64,000 nt of DNA. It comes from Lysinibacter cavernae (GTDB lineage: Bacteria > Actinomycetota > Actinomycetes > Actinomycetales > Microbacteriaceae). Location of the stretch: contig NZ_JAAMOX010000002.1 in the NCBI RefSeq assembly GCF_011758565.1, positions 124,001 to 188,000 of the forward strand, read 5' to 3'. The translations under genes were made by a program, and so were the position numbers. The notes beneath the pieces are model-generated. The model ran no database searches. It was not told the origin of the DNA and worked only from the letters and a program-made list of their open reading frames with translations. Of this stretch, positions 17,860 to 26,915 are shown in pieces. Every line of letters starts with the position of its first letter. The first letter of the stretch is position 1.

Positions 17860-18342
17860 TTAACGCTTCGAGTACTGAGGAGCCTTACGGGCCTTCTTGA
17901 GTCCGGCCTTCTTACGCTCTTTCACACGAGCGTCGCGGCTCAGGAAGCCGGCCTTCTTCAGTGCTGGGCGGTTGTTCTCTTCGTCGATCTCGTTCAGCGC
18001 GCGAGCGATTCCGAGGCGAAGGGCACCAGCCTGACCCGAAGGTCCGCCGCCCGAGATACGAGCGATAACGTCGTATCCGCCAACAAGCTCAAGAAGCGTG
18101 AAGGGGTCGTTGATGAGCTGCTGGTGCAGCTTGTTTGGGAAGTAGTCTTCGATCTCGCGTCCGTTGACGGTGATCTTTCCGGTGCCGGGGATGAGGCGCA
18201 CGCGGGCGATTGCCTGCTTGCGACGTCCAACGGCTGCGCCGGGAACGCTCAGTGCTGGGCGAGCTGCCTTAGGAGCTGCCTCGGCTGGGGTTTCGGTGGT
18301 GAAGCTTTCTGAAGCTTCAATCTGGTCTGCAATAGTGGCCAC
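17860..18342 (-). CDS. rpsI: 30S ribosomal protein S9
   Basis: The 160-residue protein carries an extra N-terminal segment of about 38 residues rich in Ala, Glu and Pro before the conserved [12 protein letters not shown]. The C-terminus RKAPQYSKR, which reaches toward the P-site tRNA, is intact. It pairs with rplM upstream in the standard rplM-rpsI order. Confidence 0.97.
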   Translation of the reverse strand: MATIADQIEASESFTTETPAEAAPKAARPALSVPGAAVGRRKQAIARVRLIPGTGKITVNGREIEDYFPNKLHQQLINDPFTLLELVGGYDVIARISGGGPSGQAGALRLGIARALNEIDEENNRPALKKAGFLSRDARVKERKKAGLKKARKAPQYSKR

Positions 18343-18387
18343 GATGTCTAAAATCCTTTTATCTTTTATGTCTACTAGGCTTCGCGA

Positions 18388-18834
18388 CTACTGCGCGACC
18401 TGATTGAACGTGAATGCCTTTGGCTGCTGTGCGCCGTGAGGGTGCTCTGCACCCGCGTAGACCTTCAGCTTGCGGAACTGGTCGGCTCCGAGCGAGTTCT
18501 TCGGGAGCATGCCACGGATGGCCTTCTCTACTGCGCGCTCTGGGTTCTTCTCAAGGAGTTCGGTGTATGAAACCGAGCTCAGGCCGCCCGGGTAACCCGA
18601 GTGACGGTAGGCGCGCTTCTTCTCGGCCTTGTTGCCCGTGAGAACAACCTTGTCGGCGTTGATGATGATGACGAAGTCGCCCATGTCCATGTGAGGAGCA
18701 AAGGTCGGCTTGTGCTTGCCGCGCAGAAGGGCGGCAGCGTGGGTTGCGAGGCGACCCAGTACCACGTCAGCGGCGTCGATTACGATCCACTCAGGTTTCT
18801 GATCTGAGGGCTTGGGTGAAAATGTGCGAGTCAC
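18388..18834 (-). CDS. rplM: 50S ribosomal protein L13
   Basis: The 148-residue protein starts at a GTG ([10 protein letters not shown]). It contains the L13 signature segments [19 protein letters not shown] and MLPKNSLG. It is the first gene of the rplM-rpsI-glmM run. The 187 bases upstream, shared with the divergent IclR gene, should hold the promoters; I could not assign clear boxes. Confidence 0.97.
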   Translation of the reverse strand: MTRTFSPKPSDQKPEWIVIDAADVVLGRLATHAAALLRGKHKPTFAPHMDMGDFVIIINADKVVLTGNKAEKKRAYRHSGYPGGLSSVSYTELLEKNPERAVEKAIRGMLPKNSLGADQFRKLKVYAGAEHPHGAQQPKAFTFNQVAQ

Positions 18835-19021
18835 TACTGTGCTGCTTTCTGTGTCGAAATGAGGTGTTCGTGAATCCCACTCCTATTGCCAGTTTCAGGA
18901 AACTGGTCGTCGGAGGGCTCAACTTCGGGCGCAGCACTACGAGAGCGCATGACACCAAGGATCAACACTACCACAGCTTTCCCTGCAAACGCGAGGCGAA
19001 TTCCTCCCTGCATAATGAGGC

Positions 19022-19825
19022 ATGGCCAATTCACCCTCAGGCGAATCCGTGGTGAGCCGCGTCGCCAGGATCCTTGATGCCTTCGACACGCGCCGAACGA
19101 CCCTCACCGTCTCAGAACTTTCTCGCAGAGTAGGTCTCGCCCAAAGCACAACTCATCGGCTTGTGGCCGATCTCACCCTTGAGGGAATGCTCGAACGGGA
19201 CGCGTCTGGACACATCCGACTTGGTCGTCGACTCTGGGAACTCGCATCAAGGGGCTCGCACACCGTTTCACTCAGCACGGTCGCCCTCCCGTTTATGGAG
19301 GACGTGCACTCCATCGTTCGGGAACACACCTCGCTGAGCGTGCTCGATGCGAACGAGGTGCTCTATATTCACCGCCTGTCTTCGCACTCGACGACCACAA
19401 ACATCGCTGAGGTCGCGAGTCGCCTCCCACTGCACGCCTGCTCGTCAGGACTCATCATGCTTGCGTACGCCGACGATCAGCTGAGAAATCGAGTCCTCAA
19501 CCGGCCACTTCAGCGCTTCACCGACCAAACCATCACCGATCCCAATGAGTTGAGACGATTGCTCACCGAAATCTATCGGGTTGGCTATGCCAGCGTGCCT
19601 GGAGTCATCGTTCCGGAGTCAACCGGCATCGCCGTGCCGGTGTTCGAGCGCGGACACAAGTTGGTTGCGGCTCTGAGCGTCATCGTGCACAGGGGTCAGG
19701 AACAACTCCCCTCGACAGTGCCAGCACTGCGCACGGCCGCCCGAGGCATTTCGCGCGCAATGGGGGACGAGGGACCACGCCCATACCGCATCCCCACGCA
19801 TCCGTTGCCTTCCGACAACAACTAA
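19022..19825 (+). CDS. IclR-family transcriptional regulator
   Basis: The 267-residue protein has an N-terminal winged helix (about residues 8-70) with TVSELSRRVGLAQSTTHRLVADL. The C-terminal IclR effector domain contains LHACSSGL and ends near residue 250. Such regulators normally control neighbouring catabolic genes. The next gene downstream is a broken fusion of a flavoprotein and a transporter, so its original target operon appears to have been lost. Confidence 0.92.
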   Translation: MANSPSGESVVSRVARILDAFDTRRTTLTVSELSRRVGLAQSTTHRLVADLTLEGMLERDASGHIRLGRRLWELASRGSHTVSLSTVALPFMEDVHSIVREHTSLSVLDANEVLYIHRLSSHSTTTNIAEVASRLPLHACSSGLIMLAYADDQLRNRVLNRPLQRFTDQTITDPNELRRLLTEIYRVGYASVPGVIVPESTGIAVPVFERGHKLVAALSVIVHRGQEQLPSTVPALRTAARGISRAMGDEGPRPYRIPTHPLPSDNN

Positions 19826-19919
19826 GCCATACCCGTTCAACGGGTAACGCCGCGGAGGGGCATTCCCCCATTGCTACCGTCAATCTCCAATACACACGTC
19901 AGTGTCGACGGGAGAAAAC

Positions 19920-20609
19920 ATGCAGATTATCAGTGGGCCAGAACGAACAACCTACGATGTTGTTGTCATCGGGTCTGGGGCAGCAGGCCTCACGGCGGCC
20001 GCAACCGCGGCCAACCAGGGGCTACGCGTCCTCGTACTCGAAAAGGCAAGCTTGCTCGGCGGAACCTCAGCCGTGTCTGGCGGGATGCTGTGGGTGGCCG
20101 ACAACCACCTCGCGCGGGCCGCCGGCATCTCGGATTCGCTCGACGCCGCGGCAACCTACGTTCGCGAGATTTCCCGGGGAAGGGGCCGCGAAGAACTTCT
20201 GACCGCGGCAATCCAGCACGGCGACGAGATGCTTCGCTTTGTGCAAGACGAGCTCGGCATTCGCTTTATCCTGCTTGATAATTTTCCTGACTACAGCCAG
20301 CAGCTCACCGGGGCCAGTCAGGGCGGACGAACCGTTGAGCCCGCCCTCTACAACGCGGCAGCGGGGTTTGCCCTCGGAACCCAGCTTGGTTTTCTCCTCG
20401 CTGGATTTGCGCCAACAATCGGCTTCGCCCTGCTCGGCGACGGGGTCAACGGCTGGGTGCCGGTTGCAGTCTTTACGGCAGGATGCCTGCTGATCTCGGC
20501 TATCTCAGCCTTCACCGCGCGGGAGACCTACCGCGTTCCGACGGTTGAACTCGGCAAACGACGTTCAGCGGTCAGCCAACCGGTGCCAGTACTCGTCGGC
20601 ACTCGCTAG
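19920..20609 (+). pseudogene. In-frame chimera: FAD-oxidoreductase N-terminus joined to MFS transporter C-terminus
   Basis: The ATG at 19920 has GGGAG five bases upstream. In numbering from an earlier in-frame GTG at 19902, residues 1-150 are the front of a flavoprotein of the fumarate reductase/3-ketosteroid dehydrogenase class: VVVIGSGAAGLTAA and VLEKASLLGGTSAVSGG bind FAD, and the sequence ends at GGRTVEPALYN. The next residue belongs to the last two transmembrane segments of a metabolite:H+ symporter-type MFS protein (GTQLGFLLAGFAPTI, GWVPVAVFTAG) and its tail FTARETYRVPT. The junction is near base 20352. The flavoprotein lacks its substrate and C-terminal FAD regions, so catalysis is unlikely. 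An internal deletion of an oxidoreductase-transporter operon best explains this. Confidence 0.85.
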
Positions 20610-21502
20610 TCGTCGAGATCGTTTGGATCTTCGAGGGCTCTCCTGGCGCGGGTGAGTTCGGCTCGTGCCGACCACTCACTCGCGTCGGGATACGCAACTT
20701 GCTCAAGAGACAAACCGTGTGCTGGCATGACGATAAATCGGCTCCCTCGCTTTGCTTGATGGAGAACATCCAACAGTTCGTCAAGCGTCAGGCGGCCACT
20801 CCCAACGGCAACACACCCGCCAACAAGCGAACGCACCATTGAGTGGCAAAACGCATCGGCTCGAACGGTCGCGATAAGTACGCCTTCTGCGTCGCGAGTC
20901 CAGGCAAAATGCTGCAGGGTGCGAACGGTTGTTGCCCCTTCTCGCCGTCGGCAGAACGCAGCAAAATCGTGGAGGCCGATGAGCGATTGTGCGGCAGCCT
21001 GCATCAGGTCGAGGTCAAGATCTACATCAAGCCAAACGGTGTGCCGTCGATGGATTGGATCCTTGCGACCGGCAAGGTCGGCGATGCGGTACTCGTATCG
21101 CCGCCACAGCGCGGAGAACCGAGCGTCAAAGTCCTTCGATACTTCGGTGACTTCACCGACGGCAAGATCAACATTATTAATGCCGAATACTCCGCTCAGA
21201 CGCGATCGAAGATTCTGGGCCGGGGTAACTCGCTCGCCGCTGTATTTCCGGTCCCCAAGGGCAGCAAGATGGTCGTCATTGAGGTCAACGTGCGCAACTT
21301 GTCCCCGCGCATGAACGCCTGCGTCAGTGCGCCCTGCAACGGTGAGCACTGGCGGGTTGTCAGGGTGCCGCGTAATCGTTCCGAGAGAGGTCTCAAGAAC
21401 ACCCTGAACAGTGCGAAGCCCCGGCTGCTTGGCCCAGCCCGCAAATTCCGTCCCGTCGTACGAAATAGGCAAAACGAATCGACGGGTGGTGGAGCTGGGC
21501 AT
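20606..21502 (-). CDS. truA: tRNA pseudouridine synthase A
   Basis: TruA makes pseudouridine at tRNA positions 38-40. The catalytic Asp is in VAGRTDAGVHARGQ, and RRYEYRI, FAAFCRRREG and FCHSMVRSLVGG are family motifs. The start is uncertain. The ATG at 21502 gives PSSTTRRFVLPISYDG but has no ribosome-binding site, while a TTG at 21550 adds 16 residues and is preceded by AAGGGGAA. Its usual upstream neighbour rplQ is separated from it by a plus-strand acyltransferase, so it needs its own promoter. Its stop overlaps that of the chimera. Confidence 0.94.
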   Translation of the reverse strand: MPSSTTRRFVLPISYDGTEFAGWAKQPGLRTVQGVLETSLGTITRHPDNPPVLTVAGRTDAGVHARGQVAHVDLNDDHLAALGDRKYSGERVTPAQNLRSRLSGVFGINNVDLAVGEVTEVSKDFDARFSALWRRYEYRIADLAGRKDPIHRRHTVWLDVDLDLDLMQAAAQSLIGLHDFAAFCRRREGATTVRTLQHFAWTRDAEGVLIATVRADAFCHSMVRSLVGGCVAVGSGRLTLDELLDVLHQAKRGSRFIVMPAHGLSLEQVAYPDASEWSARAELTRARRALEDPNDLDD

Positions 21503-21577
21503 AACTACTAATTTAGCCCAACTTGGCGGGGTATCCTTGAGGGACGCCAATTCGCAGTTCCCCTTGTTCCGAAATTT

Positions 21578-23491
21578 ATGCAGCCTTTGTCAGTACTCCC
21601 TTCGCCCTCCCCCGGAGCGGCTCCGGAGGTGACCCCGGTTTCTGTAGGTGGCGCTCGTTTTGTCGGACTCGACGGGCTTCGTGCCGTTGCCGTCATTTTC
21701 GTTCTTATCTATCACCTCACACCGGGGATGCTGCGCGGCGGGTTCATTGGCGTCGACATATTCTTTGTCGTCAGCGGGTTCCTAATTACCAGTCTGCTTC
21801 TACGGGAGCGGGCGGCAAACGGGCGAATCTCGCTCAGCGGCTTCTGGCGAAGGCGAGCACGTCGTCTGCTCCCTGCGCTCGCCCTCGTTGTGCTGGTTTG
21901 CTCGTCTGCAGCTTTTCTCGTGCGCGGCGACACCCTCGTCAATCTCGGTCGACAGGTGTTTGGCGCCGCCACGTTCAGCAGCAACTGGATCTATATCGCC
22001 GACGGAGGCAGCTACTTCACGCGTGACACACCTGAGCTCTTTCGCAACCTCTGGTCCCTGGCCGTCGAAGAACAGTTTTATATCGTTTGGCCGCTCTTAC
22101 TGCTGCTCATCCTGCTGCTGCGTTCCCGAGCAGCACCCGTTCTCGCGGTCCTGCTGCTTGCGCTGGTCTCCGCCTCACTCATGGGGCAGTCCTATGTGCC
22201 AGGATCTGACCCAACACGGGCCTACTTTGGGTCAGACACCCACAGTTTCGGGCTCACCCTCGGTGCCGCGCTTGCGCTATTCATGCGACCTCGCCAGAAT
22301 ACGTCGACGATTCCGCGCGCTGCGTCACCTGCAGTACTCTGGGCCGTCGGGGCCCTGTCCTCCGCTGCAATTGTATGGGCTGCAATCTCGCTTGAAGAAG
22401 AAGGCGGATTCACCTATCAAGGCGGCCTCTTCCTGGTGAGCGTCGCCGCTGCGGCCCTCGTTTGGGTCGTTACCAATCCGAAGATTCGTTTTGGCAACAC
22501 ACTCGATTCGCGCCCACTACGGTATGTCGGTGAACGATCGTACGGCCTGTATTTGTGGCATTGGCCACTCTTTGTCCTCGTACAGGCTGCTTTTCATGAC
22601 CTCGGCCGATCAGCTCCCGTCGGCTGGCTCGCTGGCGGCATTGCCCTCACCTTCACGGTTGCCTTTGCCCACCTGTCATATCGATTCGTCGAACAACCCG
22701 TGAGGAAATTTGGGCTTCGGGGGGCCGCCCGAGCCGCGCTCTCATCGGTACACAGTGATCGGCTCCGTTTTATGACAGCGTCCATCACCGCTGCGGTTTT
22801 GCTCGTAACGGTAACAGGCAGCACTGCAGCTATCACGCTGAGCGTGACCGCCAACTCCGCTACTGACAACATTCTTCGTGGCGAATCGGCACTTCATAAT
22901 CAGAACGGATCGACACCAACGAGTCCCGCTCCTACTGCTGTTCCACCGCCCCAGAAGCCGCTTCCTGCCGGCTCACAGCTGACCGCGGTTGGTGATTCCG
23001 TGATGCTGGCAAGCGCCCCCGAACTACAAGCTGCATTCCCAGGCATTTCCATTGATGCAGCTGTCTCGCGAAGTTTTTACAGTGGACTCGGCGTTGTGCA
23101 GGCAATGGCGGCTGCTGGAACGCTCAGCGATGTGCTTATTGTGGGTCTTGGCACAAACGGGCCCGTGGATGCGGATGATCTTGAGGCGTTGCGGGTGGCA
23201 GCGGATGGGCGTCCGATTGTTCTCGTTAACGCCTTTGCCCCTCGCGATTGGATACCTGGGGTCAACGACCTGCTCACCTCCTTCGCCGCCCGCTACCGCA
23301 ACGTCGAACTCGCCAACTGGCACGACAGCATCGCACCGCATCTTGACCTGTTAGCCGGTGACCAGGTGCATCCTGATGCCGAAGGAGGAGCGCTCTACGC
23401 CGCGTCCGTCCAGGCCGCCCTCCAGCGCCTTGCGGATCTGCCGCCTCTGCGCACCGGCAACGATTTTGGGCTCGCTGGCCCGCCCGCGTAG
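21578..23491 (+). CDS. OafA/OatA-like membrane acyltransferase with SGNH domain
   Basis: The 637-residue protein has an acyltransferase-3 domain with about ten transmembrane segments (residues 25-390). Motifs include GLDGLRAVAV, the catalytic-site His in IYHLTPG, GVDIFFVVSGFLI, RRARRLLPA and WSLAVEEQFY. A Pro/Thr-rich linker (about 440-465) leads to a C-terminal extracytoplasmic SGNH domain with VGDSVML and DQVHPD. This architecture O-acetylates cell-wall or surface polysaccharides (as OatA and OafA do); the acceptor is unknown. It is inserted between rplQ and truA on the opposite strand and has no obvious ribosome-binding site at the ATG. Confidence 0.9.
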   Translation: MQPLSVLPSPSPGAAPEVTPVSVGGARFVGLDGLRAVAVIFVLIYHLTPGMLRGGFIGVDIFFVVSGFLITSLLLRERAANGRISLSGFWRRRARRLLPALALVVLVCSSAAFLVRGDTLVNLGRQVFGAATFSSNWIYIADGGSYFTRDTPELFRNLWSLAVEEQFYIVWPLLLLLILLLRSRAAPVLAVLLLALVSASLMGQSYVPGSDPTRAYFGSDTHSFGLTLGAALALFMRPRQNTSTIPRAASPAVLWAVGALSSAAIVWAAISLEEEGGFTYQGGLFLVSVAAAALVWVVTNPKIRFGNTLDSRPLRYVGERSYGLYLWHWPLFVLVQAAFHDLGRSAPVGWLAGGIALTFTVAFAHLSYRFVEQPVRKFGLRGAARAALSSVHSDRLRFMTASITAAVLLVTVTGSTAAITLSVTANSATDNILRGESALHNQNGSTPTSPAPTAVPPPQKPLPAGSQLTAVGDSVMLASAPELQAAFPGISIDAAVSRSFYSGLGVVQAMAAAGTLSDVLIVGLGTNGPVDADDLEALRVAADGRPIVLVNAFAPRDWIPGVNDLLTSFAARYRNVELANWHDSIAPHLDLLAGDQVHPDAEGGALYAASVQAALQRLADLPPLRTGNDFGLAGPPA

Positions 23492-23689
23492 ACCCGTTCT
23501 CTGGCACCGACTCGAGCAATCCGAGATTGAGAACGACTCGACTTCACCTGTGGTTCCGACGGAAGGAACGCACCTGGCCAACTCGCACAGCGACATGCAA
23601 CACCAATTCCTACCGGGTGGGATGCGTGCGCCTATCGAACAACGACCGTCAAGAAACAAGGCCAGATAGGCGAGGCATCGGCCCGGTTA

Positions 23690-23731
23690 ACGCAGAGTGC
23701 CCCACACCGTACGGTGTGGGGCACTCTGCGT
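23690..23731. terminator. Perfect 42-base palindrome with no loop, after rplQ
   Basis: The left half (23691-23710) starts CGCAGAGTGCCCC and the right half (23711-23730) is its exact reverse complement, meeting at GTAC; one more A-T pair extends it. It is 23 bases past the rplQ stop and 200 past the acyltransferase stop. It likely terminates one or both transcripts, though no T run follows. The remaining gap sequence (23492-23689) shows nothing recognisable. Confidence 0.7.
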
Positions 23732-23753
23732 AGTGTCGCCAGAAGGCGAATAA

Positions 23754-24263
23754 CTACTTAGCTTCTTCAGCCTCAGGAGTCTCTTCGACTGCTGCCTCTG
23801 CAGCTGCCTCGTCAACAACCTCTTCAGCAGGAGCTTCCTCAACGGGCTTCTCAGCCTTAGCGGGCTTCTCTGCAGCAGGCTTTGCCTTCTTTGCCTTTGG
23901 CGCTACGGGCTCAAGAACGAGCTCGATGACTGCCATAGGAGCGTTGTCGCCCTTGCGGAAACGGGTCTTCGTGATACGCGTGTAGCCACCTTCGCGCTCC
24001 GCCATGAGCGGGGCGATCTCGGTGAACAGCTCGTGGACAACGTCCTTCTGCGTGATGCTCTGCAGAACGCGGCGACGCGAGTGCAGGTCTCCACGCTTTG
24101 CGAACGTGATGTAGCGCTCGGCGTGAGGCTGCAGGCGCTTGGCCTTGGTCTCGGTGGTCTCAATGCTCTTGTGCGTGAACAGTGCAGCAGCAAGGTTCGC
24201 AAGCATCAGACGCTCGTGTGCCGGTCCGCCTCCGAGGCGGGGTCCCTTAGTTGGTCTAGGCAT
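23754..24263 (-). CDS. rplQ: 50S ribosomal protein L17
   Basis: The conserved L17 core occupies about residues 1-117 ([38 protein letters not shown]). It is followed by a low-complexity tail of about 50 residues, first Lys/Ala/Pro then Glu/Ala. It is the last gene of the alpha operon here, with the palindrome immediately downstream. Confidence 0.97.
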   Translation of the reverse strand: MPRPTKGPRLGGGPAHERLMLANLAAALFTHKSIETTETKAKRLQPHAERYITFAKRGDLHSRRRVLQSITQKDVVHELFTEIAPLMAEREGGYTRITKTRFRKGDNAPMAVIELVLEPVAPKAKKAKPAAEKPAKAEKPVEEAPAEEVVDEAAAEAAVEETPEAEEAK

Positions 24264-24308
24264 TTTAGTTTCTCTCTTGAATAAAAGTGTTGAAAGTCTT
24301 AAGGACTA

Positions 24309-25295
24309 CTAGTTGGACTCGTCGTCGTAGCTGTAGAACTGTGCTCCGTCAAAGCCGGGCACGGCGTCCTTCAGCGAAAGACCAAGTTCAATGAGCTTGT
24401 CGCGAACCTCAAACACCGACTTCTGGCCGAAGTTACGGATGTTCATAAGCTGAGCCTCAGACAGGGCAACGAGCTCGCTGACCGTGTTGATGCCTTCGCG
24501 CTTGAGGCAGTTGTAGCTACGAACAGAAAGGTCGAGGTCTTCGATCGGAACTGCGAGTTCGTTGCTCAGAACGGCGTCAACCGGAGCTGGTCCGATTTCA
24601 ACTCCCTCAGCAGCGGTGTTGAGCTCGCGAGCGAGACCAAACAGTTCAACAAGGGTGCTACCAGCCGAGGCGATTGCATCGCGGGGGCTGATCGCTGGCT
24701 TTGACTCAACGTCAACAACCAAACGGTCGAAGTCAGTGCGCTCACCGGCACGAGTTGCCTCGACGCGGTACGTCACCTTGAGAACCGGCGAGTAGATCGA
24801 GTCGATCGGAATACGACCAACCTCGGCGTCTTCGTTACGGTTCTGGGTCGCCGAAACATAGCCACGGCCACGCTCGATGGTCAGTTCGAGTTCGAACTGA
24901 GCCTTCTCGTTGAGCGTTGCAATAACGAGCTCAGGGTTGTGAACCTCAACACCCGCAGGTGCGGAGATGTCGGCGGCGGTAACCTGACCGGCACCAGTCT
25001 TGCGGAGGTACGCAGTGATGGGCTCGTCGTGCTCGCTCGAGACGACCAAATCTTTGATGTTCAGGATGATCTCGGTGACGTCTTCAGCAACACCAGGAAT
25101 GGTGGTGAATTCGTGCGAAACACCCTCAAAGCGAACGCTGGTCACGGCTGCACCTGGAATCGATGACAGCAGTGTGCGACGCAACGAGTTGCCCAGGGTG
25201 TAACCGAAACCGGGCTCGAGAGGCTCGATCACAAACCGTGAACGAAACTCCGAAATGTTGTCTTCAGTCAGAGTGGGGCGCTGTGCAATGAGCAC
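24309..25295 (-). CDS. rpoA: DNA-directed RNA polymerase subunit alpha
   Basis: The 328-residue protein starts at GTG. The N-terminal dimerisation domain shows [25 protein letters not shown] in family form. The C-terminal domain (about 245-315), which binds UP elements and activators, has [16 protein letters not shown] and [10 protein letters not shown]. It lies between rpsK and rplQ. A hairpin at 25364-25398 precedes it. Confidence 0.98.
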   Translation of the reverse strand: MLIAQRPTLTEDNISEFRSRFVIEPLEPGFGYTLGNSLRRTLLSSIPGAAVTSVRFEGVSHEFTTIPGVAEDVTEIILNIKDLVVSSEHDEPITAYLRKTGAGQVTAADISAPAGVEVHNPELVIATLNEKAQFELELTIERGRGYVSATQNRNEDAEVGRIPIDSIYSPVLKVTYRVEATRAGERTDFDRLVVDVESKPAISPRDAIASAGSTLVELFGLARELNTAAEGVEIGPAPVDAVLSNELAVPIEDLDLSVRSYNCLKREGINTVSELVALSEAQLMNIRNFGQKSVFEVRDKLIELGLSLKDAVPGFDGAQFYSYDDESN

Positions 25296-25363
25296 TGTGT
25301 GTGTCCTTTCGGCTAAGAGTCCGCTATATGACTCTTGCGTTGGCGTTGATGTTAAGTTGTGGA

Positions 25364-25398
25364 GTGCGCCGAGCCTCCCTAGCGGAGGCTCGACGCAC
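25364..25398. terminator. Hairpin in the rpsK-rpoA gap
   Basis: GAGCCTCC (25371-25378) pairs with GGAGGCTC (25384-25391) around a 5-base loop. An outer GTGCG/CGCAC stem (25364-25368, 25394-25398) is separated by a 2-by-2 internal loop. It could attenuate transcription or stabilise mRNA between S11 and rpoA. Confidence 0.4.
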
Positions 25399-25427
25399 CA
25401 AAACAGCGGATTAGCGCAGTTTTACGT

Positions 25428-25826
25428 TTAGACTCGACGACGCTTCGGCGGGCGGCAACCGTTGTGCGCCTGCGGGGTAACGTCGGTGATCGAACCAACC
25501 TCAAGGCCAGCTGCCTGGAGCGAACGGATAGCCGTTTCGCGACCTGAGCCTGGTCCCTTGACGAATACGTCAACCTTCTTCATGCCGTGCTCCTGCGCCT
25601 GGCGTGCGGCCGACTCGGCTGCAAGCTGTGCGGCGAAGGGGGTCGACTTACGCGAACCCTTGAAGCCAACTCCACCTGACGAAGCCCAGCTGATTACAGC
25701 ACCGGTGGTGTCAGTGATCGACACGATGGTGTTGTTAAACGTGGACTTGATGTGGGCCTGGCCCTGTACAACGTTCTTTTTGTCTTTACGACGCGGCTTA
25801 CGAGTAGCCGCTTTTGGTGCTGCCAT
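25428..25826 (-). CDS. rpsK: 30S ribosomal protein S11
   Basis: The 132-residue protein has the S11 segments [28 protein letters not shown] and the C-terminal [12 protein letters not shown]. Length and position between rpsM and rpoA are standard. Confidence 0.98.
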   Translation of the reverse strand: MAAPKAATRKPRRKDKKNVVQGQAHIKSTFNNTIVSITDTTGAVISWASSGGVGFKGSRKSTPFAAQLAAESAARQAQEHGMKKVDVFVKGPGSGRETAIRSLQAAGLEVGSITDVTPQAHNGCRPPKRRRV

Positions 25827-25870
25827 TGTTTTCTCCTAAAACTTATTGGCGATAGCCCGCTGGCTAACTA

Positions 25871-26245
25871 CTACTTGGCCTTCTTCTTACCGGCAACCGT
25901 GCGCTTTGGTCCCTTGCGGGTACGTGCGTTGGTCTTGGTGCGCTGTCCGCGTACGGGGAGGCCACGGCGGTGGCGGAGTCCCTCGTAGCTACCAATCTCT
26001 ACCTTGCGGCGGATGTCAGCGGTAACCTCACGACGAAGGTCACCTTCTACCTTGAAGTTTCCTTCGATGTAGTCACGAAGAGCAACGAGCTGGTCGTCGG
26101 TCAAATCTTTTACGCGAATGTTTCCGTCGATCTCGGTGTCGGCAAGGGTCTTAAGTGCCCGTGTACGACCCACACCGTAGATGTAGGTGAGTGCGATTTC
26201 CACGCGCTTCTCGCGCGGAATATCAACGCCTGCTAGACGTGCCAT
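25871..26245 (-). CDS. rpsM: 30S ribosomal protein S13
   Basis: The frame is open upstream, but the family start [16 protein letters not shown] is the ATG at 26243-26245, preceded by AGGAGAAGCC, giving 124 residues. [21 protein letters not shown] is the conserved C-terminal RNA-binding region. Confidence 0.98.
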   Translation of the reverse strand: MARLAGVDIPREKRVEIALTYIYGVGRTRALKTLADTEIDGNIRVKDLTDDQLVALRDYIEGNFKVEGDLRREVTADIRRKVEIGSYEGLRHRRGLPVRGQRTKTNARTRKGPKRTVAGKKKAK

Positions 26246-26374
26246 GATGGCTTCTCCTGTTGATGAGTGGAGGTATGTCACAACACCTGTGCCCCGGCCT
26301 CCAACCGAGGGTGTCCCTTCACAAGGAAGTTCTGGTGTTGCTCGTTATTTATTCAGTTATGAGGGAGGAGCTGC

Positions 26375-26488
26375 TTAGCCCTGGCGCTGTTTGTGGCGCG
26401 GGTTTTCGCAGATAACCATAACTCGACCGTTGCGGCGGATGACCTTGCATTTGTCACAGATCTTCTTAACGCTGGGGTTGACCTTCAT
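26375..26488 (-). CDS. rpmJ: 50S ribosomal protein L36
   Basis: This 37-residue protein reads [20 protein letters not shown] at the start and ends [11 protein letters not shown]. The ligands C11, C14, C27 and H32 are all present, so it is the zinc-binding form. It lies in the standard infA-rpmJ-rpsM order. Confidence 0.97.
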   Translation of the reverse strand: MKVNPSVKKICDKCKVIRRNGRVMVICENPRHKQRQG

Positions 26489-26559
26489 AATTTTTTATCC
26501 TTGTATCGCTGTCGTCGTGCCAGAGGGATGCCCCTGGCCGTTACTTACAGCACTCGTGC

Positions 26560-26781
26560 TTATTTGTAGCGGTATACGATGCGACCACGGGTCAGGTCGT
26601 ACGGGGTCAGCTCTACAATTACGCGGTCCTCTGGGAGGATACGAATGTAGTGCTGACGCATCTTGCCCGAAATGTGCGCAAGTACCTTGTGCCCATTCGT
26701 GAGTTCAACACGGAACATGGCATTGGGCAGAGCCTCAACTACCTGGCCCTCGATCTCGATGACGCCGTCTTTCTTGGCCAT
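26560..26781 (-). CDS. infA: Translation initiation factor IF-1
   Basis: The start [12 protein letters not shown] is the ATG at 26781, giving 73 residues; upstream residues in the same frame are not conserved. The S1/OB fold motifs [20 protein letters not shown] and [16 protein letters not shown] are intact. In related genomes map or a DsbA-like gene lies just upstream; here the mannitol locus intervenes. Confidence 0.98.
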   Translation of the reverse strand: MAKKDGVIEIEGQVVEALPNAMFRVELTNGHKVLAHISGKMRQHYIRILPEDRVIVELTPYDLTRGRIVYRYK

Positions 26782-26832
26782 AGCCTCACTGTCGCTAAAG
26801 TAATGATGAATGCTGGTCGTGCGGATGGCGTG

Positions 26833-26860
26833 TCTATACACGAAGGCATAAACCACCAAA
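26833..26860 (-). promoter_or_regulatory. Candidate infA promoter
   Basis: Read on the minus strand, TTTGGT (26860-26855) and TATAGA (26838-26833) are 16 bases apart, a plausible -35/-10 pair about 50 bases before infA. A separate promoter is expected because mtlD ends just upstream. Confidence 0.35.
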
Positions 26861-26915
26861 GAGAAATCCTACCGCGAATCGCCGGGCTTGTCTATTCCAA
26901 ACCCAAATCGGTCTG

